Positions 46,226 to 54,036 of a stretch of 64,000 nucleotides of DNA are shown one piece after another. The notes beneath the pieces are model-generated. The model had not been told where the DNA came from. It did no database searches and saw only the letters and a list, made by a program, of their open reading frames with translations. Source of the DNA: an uncultured Planctomycetaceae bacterium. Its GTDB lineage: Bacteria; Planctomycetota; Planctomycetia; Planctomycetales; Planctomycetaceae. Numbering within the stretch: the first letter of the stretch is position 1; each line of letters starts with the position of its first letter. The stretch is from NCBI GenBank assembly GCA_943787265.1, contig CALSLT010000001.1, forward strand, positions 124,001-188,000. The letters are read 5' to 3'. The position numbers were made by a program, and so were the translations under genes.

Positions 46226-49129
46226 CGGCAGTTCGATCAGTTGCTTCCGCGATTGAACGGCAACGTAAAATCGATCTGCTCTGACGTCTGGATACTCCTG
46301 CACTTCGCCGTTCGGCCACTTAATTCTGACGCCTGTTGCAACATCGTCTGAGGCTAACCCAAACGTCAGCTTTTTTTCGTTCGATGAAGCGTAGCCATCC
46401 CCTGCTGTCATGTGGCGCCAGCGAGTGGTTCCACCCGCCGTCACTGCAACTCTTGTCCCAAGAGCATCGCGGCCAGACTGAATTCCGATCAGTCGGAGCG
46501 TTACAAAGTGGCCATGCGTGGCTGTGTCGTTTGAGAGCAGGCTGACGGGCTCCCCCAGATGCGACACCGCGAAGTCTGTGAGTCCGTCGCGGTTCCAGTC
46601 CAGAGTCGCCATGCCGCGCGCGATGTGTTCGTCTTCGAAGTATCGCCCGGTAGTCTCCGCAGCACTTTCCTCAAAGCGTCCAGCTCCCGTGTTGAGGTAC
46701 AACTGCGGCTGCATGGCAAACGGAATGCCTTTCTGAGTGAAGTCGTCGAGATGTCCGTTCCCCACGACAAGATCCGGCTCGCCATCCAGATTCGCATCCA
46801 GAAACTGAGTGCCGAATCCAAGCTTCAACAATCCGGATTCAGCCAGCCCTGATGATCGAGTCGCGTCCTGGAATCCGCCCTGCCCGACCGACAGATACAA
46901 CGTATTCGGCTGCCGATAGAAATTCGTGACGAACATGTCGAGATGCCCGTCATGATTAACGTCCGAAGTCGCCACTCCCATACAGGCCAACGCCGCGCCG
47001 GTACCGTCAAACGCCACCCCAGCAGAACCAGCCTGATTAACAAATCGGACCGCCTCGACAGACTGATCGTTTTGTAGAGAACTACGAGTCAAATATGTGT
47101 TTGGCACTTCGTCATTTGCGACAAACACTCCGACCTTGCCCGAGTCTTCAAAGTCAGCAACAACGACGCCCAGGCCTTTGCCCATCAACATGCCGAGGCC
47201 AACTTCTTCCGTAACATTCCGAAAGTCGCCGTCGCCTGAATTCAGGTGCAGGTCGTTACGTTCGCCTTTGAATCGATCCGGCGGGCACGTACGAGACAGG
47301 CCGAGTTCGGTATCGGTGCACTGCTCCGTAAACGGTCGCCCCCATTCCAGATAATTCACATCGAAGAGATCCGGAAAACTGTCGCCGTCCACGTCGGCAA
47401 TCGCACAGCTTATTGACCATTTCTCACTCGCGAACTGATCGTCGACTGAGCTGAACGTGCCATCTCCATTATTGAGATAAAGTCTGTTTCGGCCGCTGTT
47501 CGCCACGTACAAATCAGGAAACCCATCGTCGTCGACGTCTCCGACACTGGCCCCGTGCGAATAATCATCGCTGCCACACTGGGCAACTTCGTCTATCCGC
47601 GTGAACGATTCTCCAGACAGGTTTCGAAACAAAGCATCACGAACCGTGCCGGCATGCGCTCGCCCTTGAGGAAAGAAAACATCTGGCCAAGCGTCTCGGT
47701 CAAAGTCCAGGACGGCAACGCCTCCGCCCATCGACTGTTGAATCATCAGGCCGCTTTGCTCAATGGCTCCGTTTTCGTACTTGAAATTCAGCCCTCGATC
47801 ATGAGCCACTTCTTCGAAATGAGCCGCCAATGTCGGGGACTCTACAGCGTCATCCGACGATCGCGGCAGCGGCCACGATGGAAGCTCGCGATCTCGAAGC
47901 TGCAATTCATCCAGAAGGTTCCAGTGTCGAGGTGAATTGCGGTCTCCTCGCATCGCAATCTGAGTTTCCAACTCTCTCAGCCTGTCCTGCACCGCGGCGG
48001 TTGCATCAAGCCCTTTGTTGAGCATCCTGCACCAGGCCGCAGCTTCATGAAGATGACCGAGAGAATCAGCTAGCTCGACGGCTTCTGAAACGAGTTGTCT
48101 CTCGGGCCCTTTGAAAAATATTGCTTTACAGATTTCCCGATATTGCTCGATCGATGAAATGCGAACCGTGATCAGGCTGGCGATATCGGCCGCGAGTGAA
48201 TCATCGACCACCGCCGCAAGACGAAACATCGCTTCCGGAAAACAGTCATCAAGCCGTAACGCCTTCTCGAAGCATTGTGCTGCGGCAACGGTACGATTCA
48301 GATGCTCTGCCCAGACTCCACGAACGTACCACACATCCGGATGCCCGTCGGACGATGATGGCAGCTCGGCATGCCACTGCGCCAACGATTCCATGCGTCC
48401 CTGGTCGACCAACACTCGCCCGAGCAAACTGTGCGCACCCAAAGATTCCGGAGCGTTGGCAATCTCCTCTCGCAGCAACGCAGCAGCCTCGACCAGCTTC
48501 CCGGACTGCCAAAAAAACATCGCCCGCGTAACACGAAACAGCGTCGTATGAGGATCGCGTAAAGCCTCTTCCACTTCAGGTGGCGCAAACGGCTCGTTCC
48601 GATTTGCCAGGAAAACCAGATCATCAACCGTGTGCCTGCCAGCTTTCACCAGGGCCAGATGATGAATGTTTGCTTCATAGCGGCGTCCGACAAGACCCAT
48701 CAGCCTGGCTGCGAGACGGCGTAACTCAGCATCGTCCGGGTCCCGACCGACCCGATCTGTCACGGTCACAACGGCATCTGAATACCGCCCGAGTTCTTCC
48801 TGAATCGCAGCAACCTGCAAAGTGGCATCGACCGCCACGGGAGATGTACCGGCATCTACAACCGACTTCTGAAAATACGATATGGCCTCTTCGTACTCAC
48901 TAACATGCCGACATGCCTGGCCCGCTAACAGCCAGACTTCCGGTTGAGTGCCCTCAGGAAGATCCAGCCCACGAGCAAGATTTCGAACCTCTTCATAGTC
49001 ACCGCTAACGTAGGCCTTTCTGATGGCATCCGCAGGCGGATCCTCTGTCATGAGGAACGACCATCCAACAAAGCAAGCGGCCGTCACCACAATGAAAGTG
49101 ATGATTCTGTAGTCACCAAATAATCGCAA
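46220..49129 (-). CDS. TPR, FG-GAP/VCBS and ASPIC-UnbV protein (CRTAC1-like), paralogue
   Basis: This 969-residue protein has the same architecture as the gene at 41.2 kb: membrane anchor (IITFIVVTAACFVGWSFLM), TPR helices (about 35-400, GQACRHVSEYEEAISYFQKS), propeller calcium loops (DFDRDAWPDVFF, DVDDDGFPDLYV, DVDGDSFPDLFD, DVNHDGHLDMFV, DWNRDGLTDFAV) and a terminal UnbV domain (MTAGDGYASSNEKKLTFGLA, IKWPNGEVQEY). The start is TTG at 49129, supported by AGAGG 5 bases upstream. It is convergent with GH17, so it needs its own promoter, in the 243-base gap before the lactonase gene or upstream of it. Confidence 0.86.
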   Translation of the reverse strand: MRLFGDYRIITFIVVTAACFVGWSFLMTEDPPADAIRKAYVSGDYEEVRNLARGLDLPEGTQPEVWLLAGQACRHVSEYEEAISYFQKSVVDAGTSPVAVDATLQVAAIQEELGRYSDAVVTVTDRVGRDPDDAELRRLAARLMGLVGRRYEANIHHLALVKAGRHTVDDLVFLANRNEPFAPPEVEEALRDPHTTLFRVTRAMFFWQSGKLVEAAALLREEIANAPESLGAHSLLGRVLVDQGRMESLAQWHAELPSSSDGHPDVWYVRGVWAEHLNRTVAAAQCFEKALRLDDCFPEAMFRLAAVVDDSLAADIASLITVRISSIEQYREICKAIFFKGPERQLVSEAVELADSLGHLHEAAAWCRMLNKGLDATAAVQDRLRELETQIAMRGDRNSPRHWNLLDELQLRDRELPSWPLPRSSDDAVESPTLAAHFEEVAHDRGLNFKYENGAIEQSGLMIQQSMGGGVAVLDFDRDAWPDVFFPQGRAHAGTVRDALFRNLSGESFTRIDEVAQCGSDDYSHGASVGDVDDDGFPDLYVANSGRNRLYLNNGDGTFSSVDDQFASEKWSISCAIADVDGDSFPDLFDVNYLEWGRPFTEQCTDTELGLSRTCPPDRFKGERNDLHLNSGDGDFRNVTEEVGLGMLMGKGLGVVVADFEDSGKVGVFVANDEVPNTYLTRSSLQNDQSVEAVRFVNQAGSAGVAFDGTGAALACMGVATSDVNHDGHLDMFVTNFYRQPNTLYLSVGQGGFQDATRSSGLAESGLLKLGFGTQFLDANLDGEPDLVVGNGHLDDFTQKGIPFAMQPQLYLNTGAGRFEESAAETTGRYFEDEHIARGMATLDWNRDGLTDFAVSHLGEPVSLLSNDTATHGHFVTLRLIGIQSGRDALGTRVAVTAGGTTRWRHMTAGDGYASSNEKKLTFGLASDDVATGVRIKWPNGEVQEYPDVRADRFYVAVQSRKQLIELPQ

Positions 49130-49372
49130 CTCGACCTCTACTCTTTACGCAACGGATTATGTTTACGTCCAAGCGTCAGCAATCACTGGCAGACTCAAGA
49201 CGCTCCGGATCAACATCAAGCTCGTACCTTACAGTTTGTACCGAACGAAAGATGTCGTCTACCGCCGAAGTGGTACACTTCATCCTTGCGAAAATGATCC
49301 GCGAACGATTCAACGATTCTCACAACATTTCCACGAGACGGATTGACGATCAACAGGTCGCGCGGAATTGCC

Positions 49373-50449
49373 TCAAGGAACCTGGATGACGTGGACCCAC
49401 CAGGGTTGTTTGCCGACGTCGTACGTAGCGAAACGGTAGAGAGTTCCGTTCTTTTGGCTGATGCGAAATGCGGCAAGGCGGTCTGACGACTGGCCGGCGG
49501 CATAGAGGAAACGACCAGAGGATTCGATCGCAAAGCCGCGTGGAGTTGGCTCGGTCGGTGTCTGCCCCAGGCTGGTCAATTTGCCGGTTTCGGAATCAAC
49601 TCGGTAGCCGGCGATGCTGTTGTGGCCGCGGTTGGCGACGTAGACGAAGTTGCCTGATGGATGAATTTCGATGCGGGCGTTGCTGCGAGTTTCTTTGAAA
49701 CTGTCAGGGACGCTCGACAAACGCTCTCGGAAGGCAAGCCGGCCACTCCTACGATTTAAGTCGAAAGCCGCAATCGCACATGCCTGCTCGTAGTCAAAGA
49801 AAACGACGTCGAGTTTCGGATGAAAGGCCAACTGCCGAGGCCCGGTGTTTGCTCCGGTGCTGACGATTAACGGATCGTTTGGCGAGAGTCGTCCGGTCTT
49901 CTCGTCAAAGCGGAACTGGTAAATCGCGTTCGGACCGGTGTGAGGCACAAACGCAAATCGGTTCGATGCGTCCGTCATGATGGCGTGGGCTTTGGTGTCG
50001 GTCGCGATTTCCTGAATGGGCTTTTCGCTGAGCGATCCGTCCTCGCCGATTCGATGCACGGAAACTTTGGCAGCGACGTAGTATGCCGTCAGCAGAAATC
50101 GTCCGGTTCGGTCCGTCGCGACGTAAGCCGGATCGGCTCCAGCCTCGACCACGTTGATCAACGTCAGCTCTCCCTCATTGTTGATACGAAAGCTGGCCAG
50201 CTTGCCCGCTCTCCGCAGGGACGCAAACAGGAACTGGCTTTTGGGGTCAGAAGTGAGACCGCCAGGAGGACTCGGCGTTTCAACGTTGGCAACGGCCGTC
50301 AATTCGCCGCTCGACTCATCCACCGAGTACACCGCAATCCTGTTTTCGCCATCGAGTGATACATAGGCAAATTCACGAGCCTCGCTGATCGGCGTTCCAA
50401 CGAGCCATGCAGAAACAACGACGACCGATTGAAGAATCGTGAATCGCAT
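49373..50449 (-). CDS. Lactonase-family (YbhE/Pgl-type) seven-bladed beta-propeller protein
   Basis: This 358-residue protein has a signal peptide (FTILQSVVVVSAWLVGTPIS). It belongs to the lactonase/6-phosphogluconolactonase (Lactonase, PF10282) family: FAYVSLDGENRIAVYSVDE, GELTAVANVETPSPPGGLTS, DPAYVATDRTGRFLLTAYYV, GPRQLAFHPKLDVVFFDYEQ, IEIHPSGNFVYVANRGHNSI and TPRGFAIESSGRFLYAAGQS. Cytoplasmic Pgl hydrolyses 6-phosphogluconolactone; the export signal makes that reaction unlikely here and suggests action on an extracytoplasmic lactone or sugar. It is last in a run of minus-strand genes, 199 bases after the ATP-grasp gene. Confidence 0.87.
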   Translation of the reverse strand: MRFTILQSVVVVSAWLVGTPISEAREFAYVSLDGENRIAVYSVDESSGELTAVANVETPSPPGGLTSDPKSQFLFASLRRAGKLASFRINNEGELTLINVVEAGADPAYVATDRTGRFLLTAYYVAAKVSVHRIGEDGSLSEKPIQEIATDTKAHAIMTDASNRFAFVPHTGPNAIYQFRFDEKTGRLSPNDPLIVSTGANTGPRQLAFHPKLDVVFFDYEQACAIAAFDLNRRSGRLAFRERLSSVPDSFKETRSNARIEIHPSGNFVYVANRGHNSIAGYRVDSETGKLTSLGQTPTEPTPRGFAIESSGRFLYAAGQSSDRLAAFRISQKNGTLYRFATYDVGKQPWWVHVIQVP

Positions 50450-50648
50450 TTGTCATCCTTCCTAACAACGGATCTTGAAATTACCGCCTGGCGAGATCTT
50501 GAACAGAAGGCAGCAGAGCAAACAGAGGATGGCTTCGAGATCCGACTCTGCTTACTCCGTTTTCTCCTGTTCCAATTCTTAAAACAGTGTCTCCGCTTTG
50601 GAGTATTACGAAAATCCGCACGCCAATAATTCCCCGTGAGAAAACCAG

Positions 50649-51728
50649 TCACTCAGAGGCCGCACTGATTCTGATACTGTGCGAACCTGTTTTCCAGAAC
50701 GGCGGTGTTATATCTGTAAAGCCCATGCCGGCAGTTCTCAGCATGCGCGATGCAAGGTTGTCGTTGCACATCTTCTGCCAGAGAAGAAAGCCCGTTGTCA
50801 GCCGGGGATTGAGTTCAACAATAATTGGCTCAACGTCTTGCTCAAACGGAACCAGCAGGTCGAAGCCGACATAGCCGCTCAGACCGAGGATCACTGAGCA
50901 GCAACGGCGAACGACGCGTTCCACGCGAGCTTCGACGGCAGGGGCAAGCGGAACAGGAAAGTCTGCGCCTTCATACGTAAAGCGTCCATCGCCAGACAAA
51001 ACCTGCCTGCACGGAGGCAGGACGTCGATGCGACAATCTTGCGGGTCACCGCCCTGCCCTGCGGTAATGATCGCCGCCGACGAGATGGCCGTTCCTTCAA
51101 TAAAGGGCTGCCGGACAAAACCGAAACCTGCATCATCGCTGAGAAGTTGATCTGTCACGTGAGCCAGCTCTTCGGAGTTCGCCGCTTTGAACGTCAACAG
51201 CGAACCCGCTCCGTCCCGGGGCTTGATCACGCAGGGAAAATCTGAATCACCACCTGCGGATGACTTCTCAGGATTCGCTGGTACAAACTTCTCTGTTGGA
51301 ACGGTCGGAATTTTGGCGTCCGTCAGATGCTCGGCCAGCTTCAGCTTGTCGCTGCACAGTGCTGTCGCTGCAAAGTTGCAACCAACCAGCTTCGTACGAG
51401 ATGAGGCGATCTCGACTCGTGCGGTAAGGATTTTGTGACATTCGGGGGCGATCACGAACGCGGCATCGGAGTCATCGCACAATCGTTTGAAAGCTTGTTC
51501 TTCCTCGGTCGCCGACGATATCTGAACGACCTCGCAGCTTGAAGACTCGGCGATCGGCAACTCACCAAGACGGCGATCCCACGTTGTGACGACATCGACA
51601 TCGGAAATCCGGAGAAGATCTTTGATCAGCGATACGAGCATCGCCCGGCCTTCAGCCGCCAGCGATCTGTTGAGCGTCTCGTCCGACCACGCACCACCGC
51701 AAACGTATTCGGAAACGAAGACTCGCAT
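50649..51728 (-). CDS. ATP-grasp domain protein (MfnD tyramine-glutamate ligase-like)
   Basis: This 359-residue cytoplasmic ligase has the ATP-grasp features FPCVIKPRDGAGSLLTFKA (ATP-binding lysine and loop), FVRQPFIEGTAISSAAI (hinge) and IIVELNPRLTTGFLLWQK (metal-binding Glu/Asn). N-terminal FVSEYVCGGAWSDETLN is the start seen in MfnD-like ATP-grasp proteins, which join tyramine to glutamate in methanofuran synthesis. Many planctomycetes carry tetrahydromethanopterin/methanofuran C1 genes, so a cofactor role is plausible; no other C1 gene is in this window, and it could be another amino-acid ligase. It lies 26 bases downstream of the gmd gene. Confidence 0.75.
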   Translation of the reverse strand: MRVFVSEYVCGGAWSDETLNRSLAAEGRAMLVSLIKDLLRISDVDVVTTWDRRLGELPIAESSSCEVVQISSATEEEQAFKRLCDDSDAAFVIAPECHKILTARVEIASSRTKLVGCNFAATALCSDKLKLAEHLTDAKIPTVPTEKFVPANPEKSSAGGDSDFPCVIKPRDGAGSLLTFKAANSEELAHVTDQLLSDDAGFGFVRQPFIEGTAISSAAIITAGQGGDPQDCRIDVLPPCRQVLSGDGRFTYEGADFPVPLAPAVEARVERVVRRCCSVILGLSGYVGFDLLVPFEQDVEPIIVELNPRLTTGFLLWQKMCNDNLASRMLRTAGMGFTDITPPFWKTGSHSIRISAASE

Positions 51729-51754
51729 GGCAGTTCCGATACGGGCAAACGGAA

Positions 51755-52726
51755 TCAGGCTTCCTGGCGAGCCACATCCAAATCATGGTCGACCATCATT
51801 TCCGCCAGTTCTTTGAAGCTGACTTTGGGTTGCCAGCCAAGCTTCTCGCGAGCTTTCGACGCGTCACCGCAGAGGATGTCAACTTCGGCCGGGCGAAACA
51901 TTTTTTCGTCCGTCTCCACGAAATCTGCCCAGTCCAGACCAACCCGTCCGAAGGATGCGTCGAGGAAATCCCGCACCGAATGAACGTGGCCAGTGGCAAC
52001 GACATAATCCTCAGGGACATCCTGCTGAAGCATCAACCACATCGCTTCAACAAAGTCGCCAGCAAAGCCCCAGTCGCGTTGAGCTTCGATGTTGCCAAGA
52101 CTCAGTTTTTCCTGGAGACCTAGTTTAATCCTCGCGACCGCCTTCGAAATCTTCCGAGTGACAAATGCTTCTCCGCGACGGGGTGACTCGTGGTTAAACA
52201 GAATTCCGTTGACCGCGAACATGTCGTAAGACTCGCGATAATTGATTGTCTGCCAGTAAGCGTAGACCTTGGCACAAGCGTACGGACTGCGTGGATAGAA
52301 CGGCGTCGTTTCAGACTGTGGCGTCTCGACAACCTTTCCAAACATCTCACTGGACGACGCCTGATAGAAGCGGACCTGCTTACCGGCTCGCTGCTGGTAT
52401 TCGCGAATGGCGTCGAGCATTCTCAGTACGCCGACACCGGTCACGTCTGCTGTGTACTGAGGCAGGTCGAACGAAAGTCGGACATGGCTTTGTGCGGCCA
52501 GGTTATAAACTTCGTCCGGCTGTGCCTTGTCGAGAATCTGCCCAAGGTTTGAACCGTCGGCCAAGTCGGCGTAATACAGCCGCTCGCCCGCTTCACCAAT
52601 ACCTGGCGCGCGGCATGAGACAATTCCATGAACTTCGTAGTCACGCTCCAGGAGGAAGCGAGTCAGGTAATGCCCGTCCTGGCCAGAAATTCCCGTGATG
52701 AGTGCTCGTCGTTTCGTGTCTGCCAT
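51755..52726 (-). CDS. gmd: GDP-mannose 4,6-dehydratase
   Basis: This 323-residue extended SDR catalyses NADP-dependent GDP-D-mannose to GDP-4-keto-6-deoxymannose, the first step to fucose, rhamnose or perosamine in surface glycans. Visible motifs: [20 protein letters not shown] (cofactor loop), [22 protein letters not shown] (catalytic Ser/Glu), [10 protein letters not shown] (YxxxK) and the family-specific [20 protein letters not shown]. The frame extends 33 codons upstream but homology begins at [12 protein letters not shown], so the ATG at 52726 is used. It lies 58 bases after nadK and 26 before the ATP-grasp gene, probably one operon. No downstream fucose synthase is present here. Confidence 0.88.
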   Translation of the reverse strand: MADTKRRALITGISGQDGHYLTRFLLERDYEVHGIVSCRAPGIGEAGERLYYADLADGSNLGQILDKAQPDEVYNLAAQSHVRLSFDLPQYTADVTGVGVLRMLDAIREYQQRAGKQVRFYQASSSEMFGKVVETPQSETTPFYPRSPYACAKVYAYWQTINYRESYDMFAVNGILFNHESPRRGEAFVTRKISKAVARIKLGLQEKLSLGNIEAQRDWGFAGDFVEAMWLMLQQDVPEDYVVATGHVHSVRDFLDASFGRVGLDWADFVETDEKMFRPAEVDILCGDASKAREKLGWQPKVSFKELAEMMVDHDLDVARQEA

Positions 52727-52784
52727 GATTCTTATTTTACTGATTGCTTGCGTGCGATGGTTAAGTTGAAGTTTTGTGTCCAGA

Positions 52785-53651
52785 TCAATCGTCGGCTGAG
52801 TAACGAGGCTGCCCACTCCAGCCAAGCTTCTGCTCCAGGACGCTGTAGTAGTTATGTCCAGGCAGGCGAGCCAGCTTGAAGGTCACGTCGGCTTTTTCGA
52901 AGTCAACGCGATCTCCAACGCGGAATGGAACTCGAATTTGACCGTCGATCACCAGAACAACCTCGGTCCGCGCAGAAGGAAGCTCCAACTGATAACGCCG
53001 ATTCGCATCGTCAACCAATGCTCGATTTGAAAGCGTGTGTGGGCAGATGGGAGTCACAACGACGACAGGTAAGTCCTGCCGTACTGCCGGACCACCCGCC
53101 GACAGACTGTGAGCCGTCGACCCCACCGGCGTGCCGACGATCAGTCCGTCGCAGCTATAAGTCGTGACCGGAGCACCGTCGATACTCAACGCGACCTCGA
53201 CCATCTGCAGAGTTGCTTCAGCACTGACCGCGACCTCGTTAACTCCGAGCCAGGATTCTGATTCCCCGTTTGGCCTGGTCATCGTGCATTGAAACATCAG
53301 GTGCTCGACGACGTCGAAGTTGCCCGCGCGAATTTCCTCGAAACGAGTCCGGAACTGGTCCGGCGTCAAGTCCGCCAGAAACCCTAACCTGCCGAGATTA
53401 ATTCCAATGATTGGCGTCTGGTGTTGGCCAAACTGGCGACACGCACGAATAATCGCTCCATCACCTCCCAACACCACGGCAACCTCCGACCCGTCCAGAG
53501 TCGTGGGATCAAGCTCCTCAATGACGACCACGGTCAGCAGTTCGACATCCGGGTGAGAATGGAGAAACTCGGCAAGCTCGCAGGCAGCCCGTTCAATTCG
53601 TTCGCTGTCGTCCCTTTTAAGCAGAATCAGTCTTAACTTTTTCGTATCCAT
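52785..53651 (-). CDS. nadK: NAD(+) kinase
   Basis: This 288-residue cytoplasmic NAD kinase phosphorylates NAD to NADP using ATP. Diagnostic motifs: GGDG at residues 62-65 ([15 protein letters not shown]), [17 protein letters not shown] (the NE/D substrate motif) and [17 protein letters not shown], where His replaces the more usual Tyr after STA. The C-terminal [13 protein letters not shown] stretch is also typical. The ATG at 53651 begins the conserved KLRLILLKR strand; 20 upstream codons are rejected. It is the first gene of the minus-strand run nadK-gmd-ATP-grasp and divergent from the SLBB-like gene. Confidence 0.93.
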   Translation of the reverse strand: MDTKKLRLILLKRDDSERIERAACELAEFLHSHPDVELLTVVVIEELDPTTLDGSEVAVVLGGDGAIIRACRQFGQHQTPIIGINLGRLGFLADLTPDQFRTRFEEIRAGNFDVVEHLMFQCTMTRPNGESESWLGVNEVAVSAEATLQMVEVALSIDGAPVTTYSCDGLIVGTPVGSTAHSLSAGGPAVRQDLPVVVVTPICPHTLSNRALVDDANRRYQLELPSARTEVVLVIDGQIRVPFRVGDRVDFEKADVTFKLARLPGHNYYSVLEQKLGWSGQPRYSADD

Positions 53652-54036
53652 TCGGGTATGTCCGAGATGATGGCCGACACTGTGGCGGGAACAGTCCGTC
53701 ACTGCGGGCATTCTGCCGGCATCTCCACAGACCTTCCACCCTCGAATACCCGATTCGCCAATTGTCGGAAATCCGACGATAGGGATTTACGAAACCGGTG
53801 AACGTGGCTGCCTTTACGTTCTGCACCGTTTGCGGCGTGAACATGCCAAATCGGCAACATATTTCATGAATTCCTGACGGCACGTCCAGAGATTGTCTCA
53901 GGAACCATGTCAAACTTTGACGATGGTGCTGATTGTGCGGGGTCCCCACTCCTCGCACATTCCGTCACGGTGTCCCCCACCGGGTCGGAAAATCAGTATC
54001 CCCTCTCAGTAATGCCTCGCAAGAGGACGGTGGACA
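53652..54036. other. 385-base divergent intergenic region
   Basis: No supported gene. It should contain the promoters of nadK (minus) and the SLBB-like gene (plus). A short GTCGGAAATCCGAC hairpin and a half-site resembling the LacI operator core (GAAACCGGT near 53790) are visible. No convincing promoter boxes were found. Confidence 0.5.
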
